Notes under the pieces: generated by a model
Told to the model about the DNA's origin: nothing
Seen by the model: the letters and a program-made list of their open reading frames with translations, nothing else
Databases searched by the model: none
Position numbers and translations under genes: made by a program
Shown here: positions 37,240-48,653 of the stretch, in pieces
How the letters are laid out: each line of letters opens with the position of its first letter
How positions within the stretch are numbered: position 1 is the stretch's first letter
From: Plantago ovata
Taxonomy: Eukaryota; Streptophyta; Magnoliopsida; Lamiales; Plantaginaceae
Reading direction: 5' to 3'
DNA: 64,000 bases
Assembly (NCBI GenBank): GCA_028274465.1
Contig: CM051455.1
Span: forward strand, 99,022,365-99,086,364

Positions 37240-40200
37240 CTACTCGGCATACCGGGCCTTCATTCCAAAAAGCTTCCAGTAGTTCAGAGATTCTGCTCTT
37301 TCGAGGGCTGCTGTTCCTTCGAGCGATGTCTTCTTCGTCAACTCTCAAGCCCAAGTAATCGACGAGATCCAAAGTCCCGGTATGACAAGGTGTTAAGGCT
37401 AATCCCAGCCGAAAGGAGATCCAGGTTTCCCAGCTCGCACAGTTGAGGCACAAAGGACGGAATAGGTGGAGAGCTCAAAGGGTTAGTCGCCTCATCGGGG
37501 TGAGCCACGGAGAAAAACTTCTCCTTTTCGAGAAGTTTGAAGCATTCCTCCTCCGATAACAATGAGGCCTTAGCTACCCCCACGGCAGGATCAGTCGAAT
37601 TAACCAGAGGCTCGAACTTCCCATCCAACCGCAAGTCCACTTCCTTGTCCCCATCGAAGTTCTCTGACAAGTGACCGCGTAATTTCAGCTGAGACAGGAC
37701 CCTATCCTTAATCTCCACAGATGTGTCAGCCAGCCGCTTACTCACCAAGTATTCGAAAGATTGCGACCCAAGTAAGTCTCGAACTGTGTTCACCCTCGTA
37801 TATTTTCCATTCCTAGCCAGCTCCTCCCGGGTCCTCCGAAGTGCGGTCTCGAAACCACTCCTCTCCTTCCGAAGAGTCTCCACCTTCCCTTCCAACTGGG
37901 TCTTGACCCCCTCGGATTTAGCCAAGGCCGCCTTTCGAGCCATCTCCTCATCCCGAGCTTTGGCCAACTCTCGGATTAGACGATCCACCTCGGTGTTACG
38001 ACTGGCCAAGGCATCCTGCAGGTTCTGCCTCTGTCTCCTCCTCCTTGAATTTCCCCTCGAAGTTCCCAGTAAGCGAAGCCCTCTTATCCAACGGCTCCCG
38101 ATGTTCTTAGTAACCGTCATCAGCTGAGAAAAACCCGGATTTTGGAGTCAAACGGGAACATAAGTAAAACAAGAGTGGGATTCAAAGAATAAAAACCGAA
38201 AGAAGGGGTAACCATACCTGCATCTGCAAGGAAGCTTCCTTCTGCTTTATCTCATCGTCCCATAGACGGTCCAGTTCGACCTGATCCACCCTCGAAGCAA
38301 GAAGGTCCCTCCACCCCAAGGCCACGTGTTCATTTCCATGTAGGAAAGAGATTTCATGCGGGGGTTGGTCCGACCCAAGAGGTGGAAGGGCAGGAGTAGG
38401 AAGAGGCTCGACACCTTTCGATGCATGGGAGTCGACCAGAATTACCTCATCAGGCCTAGGCCTCTTACCCAGCGGACCAGAGGCCGAACTAGTACCAGCC
38501 TCGAGCTTTCATTTGGGGAGTCCTCTCAGATCGATCATTATCACCCCAGCCCTCAATCCGAGGGGTAGATGGACGGGGCTTGTAATGCCCCGCATCCCAC
38601 ATCGTTTAAGAGTGAGTGGAATAAAGGGTATATATGTTAGACCACCATTCTCACATGGTATGAGGCCGTTTGGGTGATTCCAAAAGAAAATCCGTGCGGG
38701 CTCAGGCCCAAAGCGGACAATATCATACTGTGGAGACGTGTGTGGGACCGTCCAGGAGTAACCATGCCGGCCGGATTGGTCGGATCGTTACAAATGGTAT
38801 CAGAGCCTAGATCAACCCAAAGCCCGCACCGGGTGGACGGTTGGTAAAGGTTATTGTCAGTTTGTCACCCCCACCACTTAAGGCACTCGACGAGGACGTC
38901 GAGGCTTTAAGGGGAGTAGTTTGTAATACCCCGCATCCCACATCGCTTAAGAGTGAGTGGAATAAAGGGTATATATGTTAGACCACCACTCTCACATGGT
39001 ATGAGGCCTTTTGGGTGATTCCAAAAGCAAATCCGTGCGGGCTCAGGCCCAAAGCGGACAATATCATACTGTGGAGACGTATGTGGGACCGTCCAGGAGT
39101 AACCACGCCGGCCGGATTGGTCGGATCGTTACAGCGTCGGGGGGCTTGAGGACCGTTCTCAATAGGGGCCGAACTTTCACCTTGGGGAGGAACAATACCA
39201 ACTCCCGACACAATGTGAGGCATAGAGGTCGGATCAATGATCGCAGTGACCTCATGGGGACGCTCTTCAGAGAACGTTCGAGGGCCCGCCTACTTAGGAA
39301 GTCGTTCGATAGCCTCATCCAATATACTGCAAGAATAAAGAAAACTGTAAAAAAAAAAGGCATTTACTTCCAATCTAAAAACGTACCCAAGTCCCGGATC
39401 ACCGATGCCTCCGGCGTCACCTCCGAAATCTTCCCGAGGAAGAGGATCGGCTCAACCAAGAGGCAATACAGGTTGATCCGCTTCTCGGGAACGATACCCT
39501 TATACTTCTCAGGCAACTCGCTTCGATTTTCAATGTAAGGAACATCTCCGGGGCGCTGCCTGATTCGTGGGGTAGGCACGACCCGCGGAGTACCATCTGC
39601 ATTTCGAGGCATACGGATATACACGAAACGCCTCTTATAGCCCGCACCATGGGATGACTAAAACTTGGTAAAAATCTCATAATCCCTCATGGGAGAAAAG
39701 TAAAAGAAGCATCCACCGTTCGAACTGGGGTTAAGGGTGAAAAAATGAAGAAAATTCGAAGGAGTAACTCTGCGGCCTACTGCCTCGCACCACACAAAGA
39801 AACTTATCAGATACCCTACCGTGTTCGACAACAACTGGGTAGGGCAAAGTTCTAGGGCCGTTAAAATTCGAGCCACACCAGCGCTAATAGGAAAGCGGAA
39901 CCCGTGTTCCAAGGCTGGAACAGTGATAGCTACACAGTCGGTCGGAGGACTATACATCTTATCCGACGGACCGGGAACAATTATCTCATAATCACTAGTG
40001 ATGTCGAACTTATAAGCCAATGTCTCGGCCTCTTTCGACTTTACTGTACTAGAATCCGTCGACAACCTCGAATCCAGATTCTCCTCCGTCGGAATCACAA
40101 CGCCGACACCATCATCAGTAGGTTGAGCCATAACTTGAGAACGACTGTAACTTCTCAAAACACGAGTACTGGGTTGAGTAGCCTCTCGGAACGAAAGGGC

Positions 40201-40390
40201 AAGTTCAGAGCCAACTCTACCCTCGAAAACCTAATCCGAAGTGAAAAACTCCAACGAATCAGAAGGGATTAGGGGCTCAGTATCTCTACCTGATGTGGGG
40301 GAGACCCTATGAACACTAAAAGAATTCGAGTCATCATTTTTGGAATCGCCACCGGCACTGGGTTGGTCAACAACCTGTTTCGACATACTC
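37240..40390 (-). pseudogene. Antisense gene region of the outer Tat element
   Basis: On the strand opposite to gag-pol, between pol and the 3' LTR, coding segments run leftward. There is an acidic serine-rich start (from about 40386, MSKQVVDQPS) and a globular segment (about 39658-40138) with ALEHGFRFPISAG and FFTLNPSSNGGCFFYF, which resembles the family Pfam calls 'putative gypsy type transposon' (Transposase_28). After that come a segment with RMPRNADG and VPEKRINLYCL (about 39364-39624) and a long charged coiled-coil part (37338-38120). Antisense genes in this position are known from Tat-lineage elements such as Grande. The function is unknown. A TRIM insertion lies inside the region and there are several breaks. 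Confidence 0.7.
38581..39133 (+). mobile_element. TRIM (terminal-repeat retrotransposon in miniature)
   Basis: Two 212-bp LTRs (38581-38792 and 38922-39133) start TGTAAT and end GTTACA. Seven differences between them give about 3.3%. The 129-bp interior begins with the primer site TGGTATCAGAGC (38795-38806) and ends with the purine stretch AAGGGGAGTAG. There is no coding capacity, as usual for TRIMs, which rely on enzymes from other elements. The LTR has a CCCACATCG block and the GCCCAAAGCGGACAATATC block seen in widespread plant TRIMs. No clean 5-bp target duplication was found (GGGCT on the left, GCGTC on the right). It lies within the antisense gene region of the outer Tat. Confidence 0.9.
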
Positions 40391-41589
40391 GGAAAAACCA
40401 CTACCAAATACGAAAGAAACAGTTCAGTAGAAACCCCAACCCGGAACCAACAAACAAGTAAGTTCGAGACTACCACTATTTCGAGGGTATACTTCCTACG
40501 CACACATCGAGGGGTCAAATTCATTACGAGTTTATTAATCTACAAACAACCAAAATCAAGGTGCAAAAATAAGAAGAAGCAAGCAGAAATTTACAGAAGC
40601 CTAAGAAAACAAAACGCGTGAATATAGCGACCATAGAACAGAAAAAGGACGGACAAGACCAAAGAAGATCAAACAAAACAAGCAAAAAGTAAACGAAAAA
40701 GGAAGAAAAGAACCTGTTTAAAGCAACAAACAGCGAGCAGAATTCCGAAAAAGCCGACGAGAAAGAGGTTGCGCCGACGTCCACGACAAGACAACGAACA
40801 AAAAGAAAGAAGGTCACCAACAACGAAGCCCATAAAAAGCAAAGACGATTTAAAAAAAAAAGAAAGGGTCAAAAAGGCGTACTTGAACGGAACAACAAGC
40901 GGCGAACAGAGCTCCGGGAAAAAACCGGCGGAACGATGAATTGACGGCGGCAGATCCTGAAATAATAGAGTAAAGAAAGAGCAAACGAAAAATGAGAGAG
41001 AAGAATGAAAGAAGAAAAGGAAATAAAGGCCAAAGTTAACCCCAACCGCCCCACTTATTACCCGTCGTTATTACATCCACGAAACCCGAGACGCGTGCCC
41101 CAAACGCTTCAACAACTAGCAACACGTGGCGAAGAAGAGTCGGCCAAACGCATGGTTCACCTTTTTACCCCTCCGCTGGTAAAATTTCAAAATTCGAAAA
41201 AACGATTCCCCCAAACACGTGCCTCCAGCATTCCGAGGCCTCGAAGATGTCAAGAAAATCATCAGAAATTCCGATGGCCTCTAAATCTATCAACCATCGA
41301 AATTCGGGGCACTTATGTATATGATGCGGGGATAAAGAGATTAACCCAGGGCCACTTACCTTCCATTTCTTACATTTTGCCAAGTCGTAGCTTCGAACAT
41401 ACTACTTAAGCCCCGAAGAAGTCAAGAAAATCATCAGAAATTCCGATGGCCTCCAAATTTATCAACTATCGTAATTTGGGGGACTTATGATGTGGGGATA
41501 AAGGACCGATCCAAAACCACCGGTTCTCCCTCGAAAGTGTCAAACGCTCAATCATGAAGGTAACTACCGCGATGGCCTATGATCGAACC

Positions 41590-42341
41590 TGTTAGGGTTG
41601 AAATATGTCCAGTCCGCATGTACGAACTGGAGCGGTCTAAGAGCGCGACAAAGCATCATAGGCCGTCCCTCAAGGGGCACAACCACACCCAAGTATGTCA
41701 CTAAGGTGTGGATCGACCAACATAGGGTCCGACCATCACTGGGAGGATAACCCTCAAAATAAGCTCCTCTCAAGGACAAGCTGCCAGTGGGCTCGAGGAG
41801 CATCTCTCGGGCTCGAGGAGACCTTACGTCAAGGTAACGCTCCTTGACAGAAACGGAGCAGGACACTACTCGCATCATCCACGCACGAGGAAGGCACGAG
41901 GACCCCAAAGCGACCAGCCATGGTTGCTCTCTTGGGCCAAGGCCCACGGACCTCCTTAATGGGCCTAGGCCGAGGAAGGCCTCAATCCTGGCCGTACACG
42001 TGGCGTGATCCTACATGACCGGAAGTTGAAGGGTCACAAGTATAAAAGGGCCTCATTTACTCCTCAACAGTAAGCATTAACTACGCCACCCGAGCACCAC
42101 TTTCACTACTCATACTAGGGAAGCCTCACAACTCCCTACTCGTAAAGTCGCCTCTCCGGTCTGATACCTTACAGACCGGGCAAGAGACACTAACCCCCCC
42201 CTCTAGTCTATTTCAGGTACGAGGAAGCTACAAGAAGGCTCTCTTCCTATCTTAGAGGAACACTACAAGAAGAAGAACTAGAATGACTTAGAGTAGCGAC
42301 TCATTGCGAACTTAGAAAGAAACACGAATTACCCTTCAACA
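41590..42341 (+). repeat. 5' LTR of the young Tat element
   Basis: This is a 752-bp LTR with core promoter TATAAAAGG at 42041-42049 and TG...CA ends, followed two bases later by the primer site. Confidence 0.95.
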
Positions 42342-42428
42342 TTTGGCGTCGTCTGTGGGAATCGACACAAAAGGTCATTCCTTGCCCTACTGGTCGAGCC
42401 ACTTTCCTCCTCGTGACACTTCACGAAT

Positions 42429-44380
42429 ATGCCTCCCAGAAGAAGCAACCGTCTTGCTAATGCACCACCTGCAAATCCTCCTCGACCTAGAGGCCGTCCC
42501 TCTAATAACGGTCGTGGAGGAGGAACGGATGGTGTCCCGGGGGAACCAAGAAACAACAATGTTGCAAGGAACCGGGATTACACGGAGGGGCATTTACTAA
42601 TGTCACTCGCTCCCAAAATGAAAGATCGGGGGAAAATAACCCGCAAGGAGTCCCGGTAGGAAATGCCTATGGAGCTTTGAGAGTCGCAAACAACGCCGAG
42701 TCTAGGGAGCAGCCTCATCCGGTAGCAATTAACCAACCTCCCGGGGCAGTGAACCCTCCTCAACCGGCCGCATTGACCTTCACCCTTCCTGATGGACGTG
42801 TCGTCCGACCATCAGATTTCGGGATGGGCGAAGCTCAATACGGTCTATTCCTTCTTACTTTACAAGGATATGTCGGAGGTAATGAGGCTATTAGGGTTAA
42901 TACCGAGATACAAGCCCAAGGAGAACCACAGGCCCCGGTACAAGAGCAACCTCGGGCCACCCTGGTCGCTCCTCGTCAATCCCAGGGAAGAGCACCTGTT
43001 GCACAAGACGAAGCACATTCGAGAGCCAACACTAGGCCGATCCAATCTCGACTTGGACCATCAAGGATCCAATCGAGGTTAGGTCCACAAGGTGCCCCGG
43101 ATGACTTGAGAGACCTGATTGACAGAAGAATACGGGCATCATTGCAAAATGTGGCGCAACAAGAGAATAGAGCTCAGGTGGTCGCTACACCACCCGCTCT
43201 CCCCAATCAAGTTACCCCCAACCAGGTAACTCCTCAAAACCAACAAGAAGCAGTGGAAGAGAATCAAGCATTGAGAACAGTAGCTGAGGTAACCCCCTTG
43301 GTCGATCCGATCACGGGGAGGAGGCTCACTCTGGAGGAACTCAACGCGAGGAAATCTGCACTTGATGCTCAGATAGAGACTCTTCGAGGAACCGTCCAAG
43401 AGAGAGAGCAAGACCAAGATCCGAGCCCTTTGTGCGATGAGATCAGGAACCACCAAGCCAAAATTGAAAGAGGGTTCCCCACCTTCGAAAGCTATGATGG
43501 AACAAGTTGTCCGAAGGACTACTTGGTAAGATTTGGCACCAAAATGGATGCTTACGGTCATGACTCAAGGACTAAGGCACTCCTATTCCGGCTAACCTTT
43601 CCGGAGAAGCCATGAAATGGTGGTCGCGCCTCCCTCACCGATCCATCAAATCATATAGAGATCTCTGTAAGGAGTTTTCTAAGCGTTTCGAGAAAGTGAT
43701 GAACGCCAAGAGACGGGTGAGGTACTTGGCCGAAATTGTCCAGAGAAACAACGAAGACTTGAGGGACTTCATCAATCGCTTTCATGAAGCAGCCCTCCAA
43801 GTCGAAGATCACTCGATCAATGAGAGGAAAGAATATTTGTATGGTAACACTACCAACATCAGATTCCAAGATGTCCTCTCAGCATCGTGTGTAGAGAATG
43901 AAGCACAACTTGCCAAAGTTTGCAAGGACTTCCTCGAAGCCGAGGAATTCCGTAGAACGGTCACCGTAAGAACCAATCTTCCCAAGGAAAAAGGGAAAGA
44001 AAAAGAAAAAGAGAAAGAGTACCCTCCTCGCCCCCAAAATCCCGGGAAGCAGAGGAAAGAGCAAAAATTTGGGTTGATCAAGGAGGGCAACTCAAGAAAT
44101 GATTTCAGAGACAGGAGGTCTCCTCCCAGAAGATCACCTCCAAGACGATATAGCAACTACACAGACTTGAATAGGCCAAGATCCGACATCTTGAACTATA
44201 TAGTCTCGAGGAAACTAGACGTCTCGTGGCCACCCCCGATTAAGGAAACCAAAGGAACAAGAACTCGGAGAAATTTTGCAAGTTTCACAAGGGGAAAGGG
44301 CACACCTTAGATGAGTGTGTCGAGCTCAAGAACGAAATTGAGAGGATGGTACGTAACGGTCAATTGGTTAACTACATCCG
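42429..44380 (+). pseudogene. Gag region of the young Tat element
   Basis: It starts at the methionine 68 bases after the primer site (MPPRRSNRLANAPP), a basic proline-rich N-terminus. The middle part is glutamine- and proline-rich. The gag core shows FESYDGTSCPKDYLVRFGTKM, KWWSRLPHRSIKSYRDL and FSKRFEKV, matching the Retrotrans_gag pattern with the W...L and F..F positions. A long basic lysine and glutamate run follows. Near 44270-44345 there is a C-x-x-H...GHT...C zinc-binding remnant followed by VELKNEIE, which is typical of Tat gags. It is broken in a few places. Confidence 0.85.
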
Positions 44381-44699
44381 GAAGGGGGAACCCCTGGCAC
44401 TACTGCCCCCACCTCCTCAAAGTGGGAGCGAGCACCCTTACCAAGGAAATCCTCAGGACGACGACATTCATAATTACAACAATTATGAAAACCGCCCTGT
44501 AAATGGAAGCATCCGCACTCTCACAATTGCGGGAGGACCCGCCGGTGGCGACACTCGTAATCAAAGGGAGATTACTGCGGACAACCTCAGGGTCCGAGAT
44601 GTGAAGTATGCTCAAGCCGCGTGACCAGGAACCAACGTTATCTCTTTCGATGATAGCGAGATACCTCTAAAGCATGCCGGAGGAGGGAACATCTATGAT

Positions 44700-45293
44700 C
44701 CTTGCGTCCCACTTGTAGTTTCCTTGGATGTTCAATCCTACAAGTTGGGTAGAATCCTCGTCGACACTGGGTGCTCGGCAAACTTGATTTTCACAGGAAC
44801 CTTGAAAAGGATGCACATGAACCCAAGGGAAGGGCTCAGAGAAGTGAGGAGCGCATTGGTAGGATTCGGAGGACAACCTATCATGCCACTCGGAATGATC
44901 AACCTCACAGTGTCAATGGGTAGCGCTCCTAGAAGGGTAACCCAACAGGTCCCTTTCGTGGTGGTCGATATGCCATTTGATTATTTCGCAGTCATAGGCC
45001 GACCCGCTCTCTCTCAATTCCGAGCCGTAGTGTCCACGGTCCACAACAAGCTGAAATTCCCTACTCTTTTGGGAATCGGACAAGAAGTAGGAGACATACG
45101 AGAAGCATGGGAATGCTACACCCTGTCAGCAAAGTTCACTTCAAGGGTTGCCATTGGAGAACCCAACCCTGGACAATCGTCCGAGGAGACACCTCTTGTT
45201 CACAATGCACCTTATCGTTTCTACACGGTTCGGCGAGCGAAGAGAAAATCAAAAAAGCCAAGTCCGTCACTTAGGCGAAGAAAACAATCATGA
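44700..45293 (+). pseudogene. Aspartic protease region of the young Tat element
   Basis: The active-site segment RILVDTGCSANLIF lies about 15 residues into the frame that opens at 44724. The flap and C-terminal part follow (FVVVDMPFDYFAVIGRPALSQFRAV), where the GRP(A)L motif is the usual second landmark of Gypsy proteases. Confidence 0.85.
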
Positions 45294-45480
45294 AGAAAGA
45301 CAAGGATACTCTAGTAGGAGCTGTTAAGGAGCTCGAGGAGTATCAAGTGATTCCACCAGTCCCCCCTCTTCCAAAAAGAAGAAATTCTTTGAGGAAAACA
45401 AAATTGAAGCAAGAGAAGCCCTAGAAGAAATCCAAATTGTCGAAGGAAGTGCCGACAAGGTCGCAAAAATTGGCACAGAG

Positions 45481-47550
45481 ATGGCCACTGAAGTCAGGAT
45501 GAAACTCATCCAGTGTTTGAAGGATAACAACGATGTATTCGCATGGAGTACCGAGGACCTGAAGGGGATCGACCCACGTGTCGCCGTTCACCGTCTGAAC
45601 GTAGACCCATCGATCACCCACATCAGAGAAAAGCGAAGAGACTTCAGTGCGGAAGATAATGCCATCATAGAAGCGGAAGTGCAAAGGCTTCTTAAAGCTG
45701 GCCACATCAAAGAAGTGAGATACTCAGACTGGGTATGCAATGTGGTCCTCGTGGAGAAGGGTCCGGGGAAATGGCGAATGTGCAACAATTTTACAAGGCT
45801 CAACAAGTTTTGCCCGAAGGATCCATACCCTCTCCCACGGATCGACCAGCTTGTCGATTCCACCGCTGGATGCGCCCTCCTGAGTTTCATGGATGCATAC
45901 CAGGGCTTCTACCAGGTCAAAATGGCCAAAGATGATGTGCCTAAAACCTCATTCTTCGCTAACGGCAATGTGTATTGCTTCAACGTGATGCCATTTGGCC
46001 TTAAGAACGCCGGAGCGACCTACCAAAGGCTGGTTAACAAGATGTTCAAGGAAGAGCTAGGTAAAACAATGGAAGTATATGTCGATGACATGCTCGTCAA
46101 GAGCAAGACCGAGGAGCAACATGTAGGTTACCTGGCAAAGTGCTTCTCAATCTTGAGAAAGTATGGCATGAAGCTCAACCCGGCGAAGTGTACCTTTGGA
46201 GTCAAAGGGGGAAGTTCCTCGGTTACATGGTCACAGAGAGAGGAATAGAAGCAAACCCCGAAAAGATAAAGGCCATCCTCGATCTTCCCCAACCTCAGTC
46301 CATCAATGAGGTGCAACAATTGGTCGGAAAATCAATTGCATTGAGTAGATTCATCTCAAGGTCTGCCGAGAAAAATCTACCTTTTTCAAGGTATTGAGAA
46401 GAGCAGCCACTTCAAGTGGACAAAGGAGTGCGAGGAAGCCTTCGAGAGGCTGAAAGAATACCTACTCGCTCCTCCTCTATTGTCAAAGCCCGTGGATGGA
46501 GAGGTACTCTATTTGTACTTAGCAGCAACCGGGGAAGCTATCAGCTCGGTTTTGGTGCGAATCCAAGGGAACGACCACTTGCCCATCTACTACTTGAGCA
46601 AAGTACTTGCCGGGGCTGAAACGCGGTACATGGATATCGAGAGGCTTTCCTTTGCTCTCGTTTACACTGCAAGGAGGTTAAAACCCTACTTCGGCGCTCA
46701 CAAGGTTGTTGTTTTGACAAAGCAACCTCTCAAGCAAGTCCTCGGAAAGCCCGAAAATTCAGGAAGAATGGCAAGGTGGGCGATTGAACTAAGCGAGTAC
46801 GACATCGACTACCAAGCACCCGTAGCCAAGAAAGCACAAGTCATAGCCGACTTCCTAGTGGAGTATCCCTCAAAAGGAACTTCAGAGGAAAACTCTTCAG
46901 CAACAAAGAGTGCTATGATGATGGTCGAAGAGCATCCCCATCAAAACAACCCAATGCAAGCTCTGGAGGATGCTTTAAAAGAGCTTAAGGCGATGTCCCA
47001 AACCAAAAGGAAAAGGCATGAAGTGTTCCTGACAGAGAAAACCGACGAGCCAAAGGGTGCGGAGACCGTCTCTCCAAAACCCAAAGAACTAGTCGACCAC
47101 GGAGACGTCTGGATTCTTCATGTTGATGGATCCTCATCAGGAAAAAATGGCGGGATAGGAATATACTTCAAGAGTCCCGGAGGGGCTGAACTAGAGTATG
47201 CCGTCACTCTTAGTTTCCCGGTCTCCAACAATGAAGCAGAATATGAAGCCATCCTCATCGCTCTACGTATGGCAAAGTCTTTGGAAGTGAAGAAGCTACA
47301 TCTCTTCACTGATTCCCAATTGGCCGAGAAGCAAATCTCGGGGAAATTCAAAACTAAGAAAGACTCACTGGCTGAGTACAAGAGCGCCATCACGGAAGAA
47401 ATTCAAAAGTTCGAAAGTTGTGAGATCGAAAAGTTCTCGAGAGATCTCAATCAAAGGGCAGATGCCCTATCAAAGTATGCTTCAGCCTCCGGAGGAGTTG
47501 ATACCCGGAACGTGATACTCATGAGAATCAACGCATCCTCTTTGTGGTCA
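45481..47550 (+). pseudogene. Reverse transcriptase, RNase H and second RNase H of the young Tat element
   Basis: The reverse transcriptase shows VVLVEKGPGKWRMCNNF, the PLPRIDQLVD finger, SFMDAYQGFYQV, FGLKNAGATYQRLV and the catalytic YVDDMLVKS. A Gypsy RNase H follows (about 46480-46860). A separate second domain then begins WILHVDGSSSGKNGGIG with NNEAEYEAILIALR and FTDSQL, ending LNQRADALSKYAS (about 47100-47500). This is the extra RNase H that marks the Tat lineage, thought to have been acquired independently of the first. The region carries few breaks. Confidence 0.9.
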
Positions 47551-48653
47551 TCAAAGCCAAACGTCTTGGCAATCGACGATCAACCGAATTGGATGCAAGA
47601 GATAACAACATATCTCAAAAATGGAAGCCTTCCTCGGGACAAGGCTGAAGCAAGGAGAATCAAAGGAAAAGCTCCTCGATACATCATGCAAGGAGACTAC
47701 TTGTACAAAAGGTCTTTCGAGGGGGTCTACTTGAGATGCGTCGCCGAGCATGAAGTTCAGAAACTTCTTGGAGAGATGCATCGAGGAAGTTGCGGCGACC
47801 ATGCCGGAGGAAGAACCCTCGCGCAAAAAGTCATTCGACAAGGATACTACTGGCCCACTGTTCGCGAAGACGCTGCCCAATTTGTGAGAAAGTGCGAGGA
47901 GTGTCAATTGCACGCCAATTTGATCAACGTACCGGCGAAACCTCTTATGCCCATCGCCATCACTTGCCCGTTCGACATATGGGGCATCGACATAGTCGGT
48001 CCCTTTCCAAGAGGCACGGGTCAAAAGAAGTTCATCATCGTTGCGGTCGAATACTTTAGCAAGTGGGCGGAAGTGGAGGCAGTATCTACCATCACCGAAC
48101 AAAGAGTTATGAACTTCGTCTGGACGAACATCGTGTGTCGATTTGGCTTGCCAAGGGTCCTCATCTCGGATAATGGTGCTCAATTTTGCGGCCAAAGATT
48201 CAATGAATGGTGCAAGGAAATGAAGATTGAGAGGAGGTATACCTCTGTAGGACATCCTCAATCCAATGGGCAAACAGAAGCCGTCAACAAAATCCTTGTC
48301 AACAACTTGCAGAAGAGGTTCGCTACCAACAGGGACTGGGTCGACGAGCTTGATGGAGTGGTGTGGGCATACCGCACTACTTCAAAAACAGCTACGAGGG
48401 AGACTCCCTTCTCGCTAGTTTACGGGTCCGAGGCGGTCATACCAGCAGAAGTGGCGGTGGAAACCCTCAGAATCCAAGGGTACCAACCCGAGGACAATCA
48501 TACAGAGAGACTCTTCGACCTAGAGACAATCAGTGAATCGAGGACCAACGCCTTGGCCAATATCCTCAGATATCAAGCACTCATCGCAAAGACCTACAAC
48601 AAGGGCGTAAGAGAAAGAGACTTCCAAGTAGGAGACCTAGTACTCCGAAGAGC

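Noticed and set aside
38795-38806. TGGTATCAGAGC as a second primer site of the outer Tat
   Set aside because: It lies between two 212-bp direct repeats with TG...CA ends and belongs to the TRIM. The outer Tat's own primer site is at 24326-24343.
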